Assembly: GCA_037954665.1 (NCBI GenBank)
Contig: JBBMOL010000432.1
Coordinates: 62,001-126,000 of the forward strand
DNA length: 64,000 bases
Reading direction: 5' to 3'
DNA from: Laguncularia racemosa
Lineage: Eukaryota; Streptophyta; Magnoliopsida; Myrtales; Combretaceae
Made by a program: the position numbers and the translations under genes. Position 1 is the first letter of the stretch. Each line of letters starts with the position of its first letter. A model generated the notes under the pieces. The model did not search any database, had not been told where the DNA came from, and was given only the letters and a program-made list of their open reading frames with translations. Positions 1-11,975 of the stretch are shown here, piece by piece.

Positions 1-1301
1 ACCATTGGATTCCATCAAATTTCCATTAGGGTCACGCAATTTCCTAGTTAAATTGGACCGGTTTGATTGAGACTTGAGGATTGTTTTCTTTGAGTCATTT
101 GATTGTGCTTGAACTTAGTTTTGAGCACATCACAGTAGAACATGAATTTTTCTCGTTTATGGATGGCCTTAGTGGCCATAATGAAATGAAGATGGCTACT
201 AGAGACGTTGATTGTACCTCCTTTAAGACACCGGTACTGAATTTCTACGATACTGTTATGCCTTTCGGGCTTAAGAATGTGGGAGCTATTTATCAAAAAG
301 CAATGATTACTATCTTCTATGATATGATGTATGACTTCATGGAAGATTATGTGGATGACATGGTTATTAAGTCAAGGTAAGCACTGGATCACTTGATACA
401 TTTGCAAAGGTTTTTGAGTGGTGCTAATTGTATAAGCTACGGATGAACCCACTAAAGTGCATCTTTGGTGTAGCATCTAGAAAATTCCTTAGAATTGTAG
501 CTCACATGAAAGGGATCAATGTTGATCCAACAAAGGTGTAGGCTATACAATCCATGCCCCCACCCACTAATCTAAAGAAGTTAAAAACATTCATGTGGAA
601 AGTCTCTTATATCAAGTGATTCATCCCTGTACTAGCTGAGATCTCTTATCCCTTATAACGGATCATGAAGAAAGGAGCACTAGTTGAGTGGGGGCAATTA
701 CAAGAGGAGGCCATTTAGTAGGTAAGGGACATACTCATTTCTCCACAAATAGTAACAATGCTTATCAAAGGTATACCAATGATTCTCTACTTGACATCCA
801 CTGACAAGTCCATTGGGGCTTTACTTGCACAAGAACTCAAAGTTAAGGAGCTTCTTGTATACTACTTAAGTCGATCCCTCTAAGGGAGTGAAGTCAATTA
901 TTTGACTTACAATAAACATTGTTTTGCACTGGTATTTACTATACAAAAGTTGCACTACTACTTGGCACATAAAGTCAACCTTGTCACTCACTCCGACTTA
1001 ATAAAATAATTAATATCACGGCTAACCTTGTCAAAATAGATTGCAAAATGGTTGGTCCTCCTATTAAAGTTTGACATTAGAATTATGCTGCCTAAGGTTA
1101 TTAAGTCTCAAGCTTTAGTAGACCTCTTATCCCATTTTCACGTAACACATGGGGCTCATGCTACTGATACAATCCCAATAGAGTTTCATGAGGACTTTAT
1201 GAGGGTAGATTTGGGTGGAGAATGGTAGGTATAGTTTGATGGCTCCTCTATTAGTACTGAGTAAGGAGCCAATGTAGTATTGATGTTCCTTGAAGGCTAA
1301 G
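1..1301 (+). pseudogene. Element A: decayed Ty3/gypsy pol, RT to start of second RNase H
   Basis: Remnant of a Tat/Ogre-like Ty3/gypsy polyprotein that enters from outside the window. The longest open stretch (81-380) reads as the RT core: FMDGLSGHNEMKMA, then VMPFGLKNVGAIYQ and the catalytic box as YVDDM, followed by VIKSR. RT thumb sequence continues to about 620 across stop codons. RNase H-like sequence (STDKSIGALLAQE, then THSDL) lies near 786-1005. A second RNase H begins near 1236 with FDGSS and GANVVL, and is cut at 1301 by element P. Its continuation is at 23894. Two RNase H domains in tandem are known from the Tat/Ogre group, so the lineage call rests on that. Many in-frame stops make it non-functional. 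Confidence 0.85.
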
Positions 1302-1405
1302 TGATGTGCTCAAAACCACTTCCAAGCAAAATCAAAGCCAATGTAGTATTGATGTCCCTCGAAGGCTAAGTGATGTGCTCAAAACCACTTCCAAGCACAA
1401 TCAAA
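1268..1405. repeat. 69-bp tandem duplication across the A/P junction
   Basis: Units 1268-1336 and 1337-1405 are 69 bp each and differ at three positions. Each unit holds the last 34 bp of element A, including the target duplicate CTAAG, plus the first 35 bp of the P LTR (TGATGTGCTC...). Because both units contain the junction, the duplication must post-date the insertion of P. Confidence 0.95.
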
Positions 1406-2399
1406 TGACTCAAGAAAACAAGTCTCAAGTCTCATACAAAACCGGTTCAATGGACTAGGAAATTGCGTAACCCTAATGGAACTTTCATGCAATCCAATGG
1501 TTCAAAAGATTCAATTAACTTCCACTAATGGTCAATTTCACTAATCAACAATAAGAAAAAGATAATTACACGTGAAATGGATGAAAAAGACAAGCTTAAA
1601 AAACTGTGAACTCAAACCCTTCCAACCATGCCAATTCACGTCAATCACTAAAGAGCAATTCGATCTCAATGAACAATCAACCATATAAGATGATTATCCA
1701 CGAATTAAAATCACCAATAAGTCCAAGAAAGATTCAAATCTACCTTAGATATGACTCACTAGAGAAGAAATGAACATACAACAAAGATGAATTGATATGA
1801 CTCACAATTCTCCTTTGTCGCACTCGCCACAATTCCAATTCTTGGGTTGAAATTGATAAGATGTTTGAACTAAGGATGAACCCTAATTCTACATGTGAAA
1901 GTGCTAGGTTATTTCTGCAAAGTATGGCCTCCTCAAACCCTCTCTTAAGCAAGTATTTATACTTTCTACTCTTAGAGTTAGAAAGTGGTCAAAATTACAA
2001 GTTTGCCACTTTTAAGGTGGCTAGTCCTAAATGAAAATTACAAGGAAATAAAAGTGTCCCAAAACCGAATGCAACCAAAATAGTTCATAAAAGAAGAAAT
2101 ATATAAAAGAAATAGTCTTCAAGATGCCGGTCTTCTATAGGATCTATCGACCCAACTCATCGCCGGTTCAGGTCGGTCCATAGATAACCCACAAGCTGAG
2201 TCTGAGGGAGTTTGTCCATTTCCCTATAAAATATGATAAGTGTGCCTATTGGAAAACACAATACAAGAATAATAGAAAAGAGGTTAATATATAAATAATT
2301 CTGGGGTCGATCTGCTCAAAATGGGCCCTCATCGCCAAAATTTGAATTCCTTTAGTTCTTGCCCTAATGATAGGTCTTGTTGGATTTTGATTCCTATCA
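1371..2399 (-). repeat. P 3' LTR
   Basis: 1029 bp, paired with 22904-23888. Reading minus: starts TGATAGGAATC, ends GAGCACATCA. It contains a TATA palindrome at 1948-1967 (one arm mutated) and the GCCAC/GTGGC inverted pair just upstream. Polyprotein frame continues about 50 codons into its first bases. Confidence 0.95.
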
Positions 2400-3415
2400 T
2401 CTCCTCGGGCCTCAAAAAGATTTGTCCTTAAATCTGGTAGATCAAATGCAATAGAGGCTTCGTTTCCTCCTAACAAGCCACTTGAAGAAATATCACTGCA
2501 GAATCCCAAAATCTGAAATACCACGGGTGGTGATTGTTTTCTCTCCTCCATTTCTAAGATGTATCTCATCTGCAACACAAATAATGACCCATTATCCACT
2601 GAGGTGTCCCCTATCTCAACCCTTTTCACTGGTATTGTTTCCTCATTTTCTAACTCATTTGTATGTCGCTGATCCTCATGGTCTTCTAAAGGGTGGCTCA
2701 ACTGCTCATTGCCCTTTGAGACCTTTGAAGGTGAACACAACTATCTTTGAATATTCTGACCCTCTAATGATAGATTTATCTGACTCTGATCGTCAGAATA
2801 CTCCAATGGTTTACTCAACTGCTCGTAAACCTCGGGTATCTCTGAAGGAGAACATAATTGACCCTGAACAGTTTGGTTCCCTAGTAGTCTGCTCCTAGTA
2901 ACTTGGAATGAATAAGATTGCCTCTGTCTTTCCACTTTCAAGGCTAATTGTATAGCCTCATCAAGTGTACTATATCTCTGAAGCTCAACTACACAAGCTA
3001 TCTCATACTTCAATCCAAATACAAAACGTGCTAGGGTTTGTTCAGGAGGTTCAACATATCCACATCTGGTCACTAGTGTCTCAAACTCCTGTACATAGTC
3101 ATCCACTGTTTTACCCCCTTGTCTCAGTGTCTGGAGACGCATAAATAACTCATGCCTGTAGTGTTCTGGTGCAAACCTCTTCCTCAAAACTCATTTCATG
3201 TCTCTCCAAGTGTGTATTTCGGTCTCTCCATCCCTTCGCCTGTTGATCACCATATTTTCCCACCACAAAGTGGCATACCCTGTGAACTCTACAGCTGCAA
3301 GACGTACCCTGGAGTCATCATCAATCTCATAACACTCGAAAAGACCCTCAACTTGGTCTTCCCAGTCAAGGTAATCATCAGCGGAACCCCTACCATCAAA
3401 TGAAGGCATCTGTAT
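2246..3415 (-). pseudogene. P gag, C-terminal two thirds plus post-protease tail
   Basis: Minus-strand reading gives a Retrotrans_gag domain: FDGRGSADDYLDWED, LFECYEIDDD, ATLWWENMV, then FVFGLKYEIACVVELQRYS and EAIQLALKVERQRQS. A stop at about 3189 breaks it after TWRDMK, and another at about 2741 separates two diverged copies of a roughly 40-residue module (CSPSEIPEVYEQLS and CSPSKVSKGNEQLS). The tail VLQMRYILEMEERKQS matches the linker between protease and RT in element B, so a deletion removed the zinc knuckle and protease, and a second removed RT to integrase. The frame crosses the purine tract into the LTR, ending at 2246. The N-terminus is at 21284-21657, beyond insertion H. Confidence 0.85.
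2400..2412 (-). promoter_or_regulatory. P polypurine tract
   Basis: On the minus strand AGGCCCGAGGAGA directly precedes the LTR start TGATAGG. This is the expected place for the plus-strand DNA primer. Confidence 0.75.
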
Positions 3416-4860
3416 TGATCGTTGCCAATCGTAGTTTTAATAAATTGAATTCTTGTTCTTAATCCTACTACGAAGCAATAGGCAAGTGCACCTATCGTAG
3501 CGTAATATAGTGAGTAAGCATAAGGTTGTCCCTTAGAGATACACCAACTACTAGTACTAACTCTGTTCCTATTATCTAACCGCCGCTTAATAATGTTGGT
3601 TGAAACTTAATTACTCTAATCTTAAAACTAATAACTCACTAACAACAATGGTTCTGAAGATTTATCAATTAACAAAAGCAACCTAGATCTTATTCTACTC
3701 CTTCTCTATCATGTAATTCATTAGATTTCTAAAGATTGTCATAATTGACTTCTTATACTGTCGAATTCTCTAGTCAAGTTAACTACTTTCTCAAGTATAT
3801 TAACCTATCTAATCCTAGGTTTATCAAATAGGATCTCTCCTTAGTTAATAGCAACCTAGAATTGCATAAAGCACATGAATTCACATCAAAATAATCGATG
3901 TAAACAGAAGACTCTTGTTTCCTATCTCTAGAAGAACAATCAAATCTCATTAATTGCATTAGATCTAATCATATGAGCAATTTCTCAATTAATTAATATG
4001 ATATCATGTATAAATTCATATTCCGGATCTATGAATCTAAGAAACAATTGAAGAGCATGCAATTAATCATAAGAAAGTCAACAACTTCGCATTAATGACC
4101 AAATCTTCATCACATGACAGAGAAGTTTCAAATAAAATCTAGATCTAGGGTCTACTCCTCCATAAATTGGACAAAAGAAATGCAATTACTAGAAGAATAG
4201 ATAAAATTCATGGTCACAACCCTTAAAGATAGAATCTTCTTCTTCATGGGTCTTCAATCTCCCTTGGAATCGACAGAATCTTCTTTCCCTTACTGTTATG
4301 AGAGTGAGAGAAAATGAAAAATTCGTAACCTCTGTTTCTAGGGCAACTGACGGTCTATTTATACATGTACCCCGATTGGATATATACACGAGCAGATACA
4401 CAAGTAGTGTATCTTGTTTGTGTATCTCATGCTTGCTTCTAAGTGTCCTTATGTGAATATACACGAGCCAGTACATGGGAGTGTACATTGGTCGTGTATT
4501 TGAAACATCATGTAATAGAAGCAAAACTTAGATACGCAAGCAAAGTACATGGGCGTGTACTTTGCTCGTGTACTTTCCAGAAATCCGCTTCAGTATATAC
4601 AAGTAAAATAGCAAAGTGCATGGGCATGTATCTCGCTTGTGTACTTTCCAAAATTCTTTCTCTTCACATGTAATGTATCCAATTCCTTCCAAATTTGCTC
4701 CGACTCTTCAAAACTTCTTCCCCTAGCTACAAAATACTCTAGAGGATCCTGAAATTAACATTCATTCCATTAAGCATCCTTTTCTTCAACAAATCATCTA
4801 AAAATTCAACAATAAAGCACAATTTCATTACTCTAGATAAGGGTATTTTGTGACTTATCA
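3416..4860 (-). repeat. H 3' LTR with palindrome-rich U3
   Basis: 1445 bp, highly similar to the interrupted right LTR; differences seen at the 5' end are mostly transitions. The minus-strand TATA box (TATAAATAG) lies near 4350-4366. Immediately upstream, 4370-4640, are many copies of tacacgagC/GTGTAC-type motifs. LTR ends are TG...CA. Confidence 0.93.
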
Positions 4861-4876
4861 AACTTCCCTACACTTA
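4861..4876 (-). promoter_or_regulatory. H polypurine tract
   Basis: Minus strand AAGTGTAGGGAAGTT abuts the LTR start TGATAAGTC and follows GCTTGAGGACAAGCAAAT. This purine-tract context is common in Athila and Tat-type elements. Two internal look-alikes lie at 6078-6090 and 7456-7469. Confidence 0.85.
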
Positions 4877-7670
4877 AATATTTGCTTGTCCTCAAGCAAA
4901 TTAAAACATTACTCAAACTTCTCATTAATCATGATTATCGTTACCAAATAATACTACTCAGACATCAGCATTTATGAATTTTAATCTTTAAAGCTCAATG
5001 CAATCCCTTAATCTAATGAGTGTGCTTCTCACCTTATCATGGAAGTATTGTAACAAAGATACTTTAGTCAAATTTCTAGGATTAATCAGAGTAAACTAAG
5101 CTTTACCCTTATCATTTAACAACAGCCTTCATGATTAAAATTAGACACAAGATCAATTAGAGCAAAAGGAAATGTCAGACCAAAAGGAAACGTGATACAT
5201 TTTAACCACCATTAAAAAGTCTATAATCTTCTCAATTATCTCTCTAAGTAAAACAATCAATAATGAAAGTACATTGCATTTATGTTTCCCCTGGATTCCT
5301 CCTCCTTTTTAGTTGATCTCTTCAAAGATTTTATTTTTTGTAATAGTTCACTATTTTCATCCCTTTTTTTTCTTTTCAGTTGTTTAGGATCTTGCAACCC
5401 ATGTAACGAGTTTTCAGCCGATAATCCTAGGCTTGTCACCCAAGTTAACGAACGTTATCCCCTCAATTGAGGGCATTCCTATGGGCTTAATTACTTGAGT
5501 TATAAGACCCTCTCAACTTTTGCCTTTATGGTATTTCATTTTGTTACGGTAATTTCCTCGGTCGGCCGATCCTAGGCCAGACGACCTTAGGTGACCAGGT
5601 TTTAAGGGAACCCCATCGAACCTCTATTACCTTAACTTATTATTTTGACTAGTTAGTAGCAGAGTCAAACTTCATTCTTCTGAGGGACCAAAGCTTGCCC
5701 ATAATAACCAATCCTTTATTTTTCAAGTATAACATGCTTTCATTAAATTATTACTTTAAAGAGATCTTCTAAGAAGGATCACCAAGAGAATCATTTCATT
5801 TGCCCTTTCATGAAAGATTAAATGGCTCTCAAGATCTTTGAATTTCACAGCGATTTTATCCCATAACTTTGACTAAGTATCAATGTTCCAAAGAGGACAA
5901 GGGTGACATGCACAACACTCTTTTAGAGGAATTCATTCACTAAACGCTAAAATACTACGTAATTTGCAATCATGATTTCAAAATTCGATTATCAAGCAAA
6001 AAGAAAAAAAATAGGGGAAAATTTTGAATGACTCATACAATTCAGCACAACCCTTATCAAATTTCTTTAATATCCCCTTCCCCACACTTAGATTGAGACA
6101 TTGTCCCCAATGTCTTTATCATTCAAGAATACAATGGTCTCAAAATAAGTTAGGGTCGTCAATTACACAAAGAAAATGATAGGACTTGCATTGGGTTTCC
6201 GAAATAAGGAGGAAGATAGCACAGTTGAGATACACAACCAAAGTACACGATTGTGTACCTGATTGTGTATCTACCTATCTCATACATGCACAAATTACCA
6301 TAGGAATGCTCAAAATCAGGTATTGTGGCTTTAGTATATTATCAATCTACCTTCCTGAAGGCCAAAAATGTAACTACAACACACCCAAAGCATCCTTAAA
6401 TGATAAAGTTCGAATCTTGATTCTAAGAAGCTAGGTGCGATAGTTTAGTGATCATAAAAAAAAATGGCCTCATAACTTGGTTTCTAAGAAGAAGATTGGG
6501 AAAGAAACACAACAACATTATTCAAGAAACCCACAAAATCAAAGTCCCAAATATTCATGTTCAAACCCTAATTGTCGATTCACTTGTTTGGCAGGTACTC
6601 ATGACATTAATCATACATGCGTTCACATGAGTTCAAAATGTCTACCGATCTATCAACAATCGACTTCCAAACTGCGAAATCACTCATCATAGCATCATCA
6701 TAGATGCAAGCATGTATGGTAGTCGTAAAAGAAAACCAAGCAACAACCGTATTGCAATAAGTATTAAAGAAGAAGAAGAGAAAACTTACTTACCTTGAGT
6801 CCTTGAAACGGAAGAAATTTATGGTGTGGAAAGAACAACCACGGTATGGAGGAGTAGATTCGGAGTGAGTGGTTTAAATACACGAATGGAGAATGGGTTA
6901 TGTAAATGGCAGAGTGAAGTGAGGAGTCCTTTTATAGTACGAGTAGAAAAAATAGATACACGACCAAGTACACGGTCGTGTACTTTGGTCGTGCACTTTG
7001 GATTCCTTTCTATGGGTTAGATACACGAGCGTGTACCATGTTCGTGTATCGTGGAAGAGCAATCTATGGGTCAGACACACGATCAGGTACACGAGCGTGT
7101 ACCTTATTCGTGTATCGTGGGAGAGCATTCTGTGGGTCAGTTACACGACCAGGTACACGAGCGTGTACCTTGTTCGTGTATTAAATTGTGCCTTCTATGG
7201 GTTAGATACACGACCAGGTACACGAGCGTGTACCTTATTCGTATATCTCTGATATGTACACAATGAGCATATTTTGAAGTGCACGGGAGGGCGCACCATG
7301 ACGTATTCCCCTTTTGTATTGCAAAGTCAATTTAGACACCCTCTGGCATGTGTGAGAAACCGGATACACCACTAGTGTACCCGGTTGTGTAGATTAAAGT
7401 ACATACTTGTCATCACTTCATCTTGCATTCCCTTGAAAAGGTCTCCCATCCTGAATTTCCCCACACTTAGAGCTTAAAAGAAGCTCTATTAAGGTGACTT
7501 TCATAGAATCCAAACTTGGTTAACCCCTCTATAGCTTGCTGTCTTGCAAACGTTACTCCAAAACAACGGATGATAATAAAGAAAAAAAAACTTACCTAAG
7601 CAACATGGGTTGCCTCCCAAGAAACGCTGTTGTTTAACGTCGTTAGCTCGACGTAATGAACCGGTGGAGC
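4877..7670 (-). other. H 3' noncoding region
   Basis: About 2.8 kb without a credible gene. The block 5370-5600 is homologous to 63800-64000 in element K, so it is a conserved part of this Athila-like family rather than a separate insertion. It holds two extra purine tracts (minus AAGTGTGGGGA; 6078-6090 and 7456-7469). At its pol-proximal end, near 7600-7660, is a conserved block (minus TCGAGCTAACGACGTTAAAC then TTGGGAGGCAACCCA) that I recognise from the region after pol in Athila-like elements. Short ORFs here (for example 5282-5470, 6448-6692) show no protein-like pattern. Confidence 0.75.
6953..7252. repeat. Array of tacacgAxC...GTGTAC palindromes outside the LTR
   Basis: About 300 bp with four phased blocks, each of the form GATACACGACCAGGTACACG followed by AGCGTGTACCTTGTTCGTGT, spaced about 60-65 bp and separated by CTATGGGT-type spacers. 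It resembles the arrays in the H, I and O LTRs but lies in the internal 3' noncoding region. Confidence 0.85.
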
Positions 7671-8859
7671 TCAATTGGAGATGAGAATGAGGTTCAACTC
7701 CTCCTTTTCTTCCAAAACTGTTTTGTCCCCAAAGTAATGCTTAAGCCTTTGGCCATTCACCTTGAAAATGCCTTTCTTGGAGATTTTATAACCCAAAACA
7801 ATACCTTCTTTTGCCATAAAATGACACTTCTCCAAATTTAGGACCAGGTTAGTATCTTCACAACGTTGCAACACTAACTCAAGATGGTGTAGACACTCAT
7901 CAAAAGAATTCCCGAAAACAAAAAAAATCATCCATGTATACTTCCATCTTGTCACCTACCATACCCTCAAAAATAGCCATCATGCATCGCTGAAAGGTGG
8001 CTGGAGCGTTGCATAATCCGAAAGGCATGCATCGATAAGCAAAGGTCCCAAAAGGGCATGTGAATGTCCTCTTTTCTTGGTCTTTGGGTACAATAGGAAT
8101 CTGAAAATATCCTGACATCCTATCGAGGAAACAGTAATATGCATGACCAGCTAACCTTTCAAGCATTTGGTCCACAAATGGAAGAGGACAATGATCCTTT
8201 CGAGTTGCATCATTTAGCTTGCGGTAATCTATACAAACTCTCCATCCAGTGATAGTTCTCATTGGGATGAGTTCATTTTTTTCATTCGGTACCACTATCA
8301 TACTGCCTTTCTTCGGAACTACTTGAATGGGGCTCACCCATGAGCTATCATAAATCGGGTAGATCATTCCTGCATCAAGCAATTTGATGACTTCCTTTTT
8401 TACAACATCTCTCATATTTAGATTAAGTCGGCGCTGCGATTGCACCACTGGCTTGACACAATCCTCCATCAGAATTTTGTGTGTACAAAACGATGGGCTA
8501 ATCCCCTTTATATCTACACTTTTCCATGTAATTGCTTTCTTGTGTTGCCTTAGGACATGCAATAACCTTTCCTACTGATCTCGATCCAGATTTGATGCAA
8601 TTATGACTGGAAGTTTAGAATCTTCTTCCAAAAATGCATATTGAAGGTAGTCTGGCATATGTTTCAATTCTAGCTCAGGTGGTTCCTCAATTGAAGGTTT
8701 CAATCTCTGAATGGTGGATCTATTCATATCTTTAAAGCTTCTTTCTTCTCTCAACTCAAGATTGTTATTGAGATGATTGACAACTGCTCTAATCGCCATA
8801 TTTTTAGGTTGCTCTTTCTCCCCATTCATCAAACACAATTCCAATGCATCACCAATCAA
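7671..8859 (-). pseudogene. H pol: Athila-like RT fused to the pol C-terminus
   Basis: Reading minus from about 8859: a protease-RT linker (SIEEPPELELKHMPDYLQYAF) with a stop near 8571, then RT motifs EVIKLLDAGMIYPI, WRVCIDYRKLNDATRKDHCP, FGTFAYRCMPFGLCNAPATF and the catalytic box YMDDF. A frameshift follows near 7900. The RT thumb (LEKCHFMAKEGIVLGYKIS) then jumps straight to FKVNGQRLKHYFGD, which belongs to the end of the integrase region in this family. RNase H and the integrase core are therefore missing. Ser-Gly-Tyr context of RT is kept as RMSGYFQI. Dead as a polymerase source because of the frameshift and deletion. Confidence 0.88.
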
Positions 8860-8865
8860 CAGGTC

Positions 8866-9685
8866 TTACAATGAATCCGAAACTGCAAAGTCAAGGTAGT
8901 CGATTGCATAGCATGTATCATCATGGTGTAGGCTTTGTCTAAGGACGTCGGGCATTTTCACTATGACCTCTTCATTTCCCATTCTCAACACTAACTTCCC
9001 ATCCCCAACATCAATTATGGCTTTAGCAGTAGCCAAAAATGGCCTCCCCAATATAAGAGGGACCTCCACATCTGCTTCCATGTCAAGGATGACGAAATCC
9101 GCCGGGAAGATGAAGTCCTGCACCTTCACTAATACATCTTCAACTACTCCTCTCGGGAATTTGACTGAACGATTGGCTAACTGAACTCATTTTGGTCGGT
9201 TTCGGCTCTTTAATACCCAATTTCTGGAACATTTTGTATGGCATCAAATTAATGTTGGCTCCCAAATCAGCCAATGCCCATTCTTCAGATAAATTCCCCA
9301 TCAGGCAAGGGATGGTAAAGCTCCCAGGATCTTTTAACTTCTTTGGGAGTTTGTTCTGAATTACCGCAGAGCATTCTCCTCCTAAAGTTACAGTGGAGAA
9401 CTCTTCAAGCTTCCTTTTGTTCGATAGTAACTCTTTCAAAAATTTTGCATATCGTGGCATTTGTGATAATGCCTCAACCAGTGGAAGGTTGATATGCAAT
9501 TGCTTGAATATCTCTAAAAATCTGCCATAGTGCTCATCTGTTCTGTCCTTCTTGAGTCGTGCTGGATAAGGAACATTGGGCTTGTATTTTGGGATTAATG
9601 GAGGTGATGATTTCTCTTTAGGTGATTTTTTTGAATGCTTTCCCCTTTCTTTGAGAACTACTTGTTCTTTTGCTGGTTTAGTCAT
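8866..9685 (-). pseudogene. H protease region (Athila-like)
   Basis: The minus frame from 9685 carries KKDRTDEHYGRFLEIFKQLH, VEALSQMPRYAKFLKELLSN and the retropepsin site ADLGANINLMP (usual form DLGASINLMP), then the flap-side segment FVILDMEADVEVPLILGRPF with the ILGRPFL signature at about residue 25 of the second piece (9129-8866). A small frameshift near 9135-9185 splits the domain. Downstream neighbour is RT. The role in the intact family is to cleave Gag-Pol. Confidence 0.88.
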
Positions 9686-10363
9686 CCGACTCTCTTCTTC
9701 TTGAACCTTTGGTTGTAGTTCCTTACCACTTCGTAATGTGACAGCCTTAACATGTTCTCTAGGGTTGGTTTCTGTGTTTCCCGGTAGTGAACCTTGAGAT
9801 CTCTCTAACAGAAGCTTAACTATCTAACCGACCTGGTTTTCAAGATTGTGTATTGATGCCTCTTGATTCCTCAGAGCCGAGTCTTGATTTTTCAGAATCA
9901 AATCTAAGGACTTCTGTCTGTCTTCTGAATCCTTGATGAATTTTGTGAGGAGATCTTCAAGTGGCGGTTTGGAACTCTGGACCAGTGGCCTCTGATAAAC
10001 TGGTGGAGGATTCGAGTTGCCCTCTGATAACCCAAGAAAAATTTGGGTGATTTCTCTGTCCTGGGTTATAAGTATTGCTAAATGGATTGTTCTGGGGTCG
10101 AATTGGGTTTCCCAAATAATCCACTTGCTCTGTTTGCCCTTCCTCACCACCTGAGGGTTCCACAATAGCCAGCTGATGTTGTGAGACAGCTAACCCGTCG
10201 ATCTTTCTAGATAAAGCCTCAACTTTGGACGTGATAGAAGTAGCCACATCCACTTTAAGAATGCCTGCCACCTTCTTTTCTCTGCCCCTACCATGTGACC
10301 ATTCATAATAATTCGCGGCCATGTCTTCAAAAAGAGTCAAACTTTCTTCAGGAGTTTTATGGT

Positions 10364-11975
10364 TGATCCACGCAAAAAGAGATATAAAATGAGCGTGAAT
10401 AAATACCGGCAAGTGTACCGGATCGGATCAAGTAATCTAGTGAGAGAAGAGTGTCGAACCATGAAGATTGATTAAGTAATAGACCTTTATCAATTTCTAC
10501 TATTATTTAGGCAACGATGTTTGATGAGAATTGAATGAATTATGCTAAATGCTCAAAAAGAGGATTATGTTTGAAAAATGATAAATTGATGGTGGGAAAT
10601 AGAATCCACCCTAATTCTACTAATCATATTGCCTTCATGTTATAATAACTCATAGCTATATGGATTTTCACAAGAAATTAACAAAACCTTAATCCTTTAT
10701 CAAGTTTTAAAGTAATGTTACCCCAATTTAATTTAATAGCTCCCGCTAATTAAAATCAAACGAGGATTCTAATTCACAATCATAAATTTCCCAATTATAT
10801 GATTGCTTAATATCTTTAAAATAATTTCTCCTAATCCCTTAGTGAAAAATTTAATAAAAATATTGCATGAAACACTTAGGTCAATTTCTAGTAAGATTCA
10901 ATAACGATGCTTCCACATGAATTATTAAATCTTACTTAGGAATTCCTGATAAAACCTAAATTTCTCTTTCGAGTCATTTACATTTCTATGCATCGATTTC
11001 AATTACAAAATATAATTCATAGCAGGACTTCTTATATGAAAATTCCGCATATCTATATGTCCTATAACATGAATACAATGATCATTTTAGTTTGAATTAT
11101 GGCTTCATCATGTTTCCCACAATGATGATTTAGAACATTATAGTATGAATTGCATAAAAACAATTGAAATAAATAGGTGTAATGGAATTCATATTGAACA
11201 ACAAGAATAAACTAATAAATGGCATAAAAGAAAATAAAGTAAATGAAACAATAGCTATAATCTTCAAGAACAGCAATCTTCCAAAATGATTCCTTGAATT
11301 CTTCAATTGAAAGAAAACTTCAGCAAAATAACTTTCTTTCTTCAAACTAAAATTTGGAATAACATGAAATGTAAAGGAATTAAAGAAAATATAAAATCCT
11401 AAAGTTCCTAAGGGAATTCTAATGATTTCAAAGAAAGACAAAGGATGCTAAACAAAGAATCAAAACAAAAGGATTCTAAAACAAAAGGGGATGCCAAACA
11501 AAAGATGCTAAACAAAAAGGGATGCTAAACAAAAGGGGATGCCAAACAAAAGATGCTAAACAAAAGAGGATGCCTCCAAGGTTCAGACAAGGGGCCTATT
11601 TATAGATCCAAAGAGGAGGAGGATAAGCTTGATCTGATGAGGAGTTGAGTCAGCAAATTAATTAAGATACGATTTTGGAGAGATTTTCGCAATGGATATC
11701 CGGGGAGTAATGAAGGCTGGTGGCTTAAATGTTTTTTTGAGGCTAGTTTAATATAAGTCGGCTCAAGGCCGGCCTAAGGCCGGCGGCCTTCCATGCAATC
11801 CTCTGCTCGCTTCTTCAATTTTTTGAAAAACTCCTCCAATTAACTTGTAATTTACTTTTGGGTCCTCAAAACCCGAATTTTCACAATAAACACCATTAAA
11901 TATCATTTCTTTATAATATTGAAATAAATTTAATATAAGTCCAAAAGAAAATATAAGTATAATGTGATCTTATTA
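10364..11975 (-). mobile_element. J1: solo LTR inserted in Athila gag
   Basis: 1612 bp beginning TGATCCACGC and ending TTATTA, with perfect TSD ATGGT at 10359-10363 and 11976-11980. It matches J2 (18308-19905) along its whole length. On the minus strand a TATA box (TATAAATAGG) lies near 11600, then GGCCGGC clusters upstream at 11756-11790. There is no PBS, purine tract or coding sequence inside, so it is a solo LTR. The terminal sequence and the GTGTCGAACC-type motif near 10450 resemble Athila/Tat LTRs; the internal region is unknown. Confidence 0.88.
11445..11575. repeat. Minisatellite in J1, unit about 17 bp
   Basis: About eight imperfect copies of GGATGCTAAACAAAAG and its variants (GGATGCCAAACAAAAG). 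The corresponding place in J2 (19395-19465) has about four, so copy number varies between family members. Confidence 0.85.

Noticed and set aside
2482..3403. Plus-strand ORFs 2482-2898 and 3152-3403
   Set aside because: Antisense shadows of the P gag frame, which has recognisable motifs on the minus strand.
6953..7252. CRISPR-like regular repeats
   Set aside because: Spacing is semi-regular, but the units are themselves palindromic variants with repeated spacers, in a plant retrotransposon.
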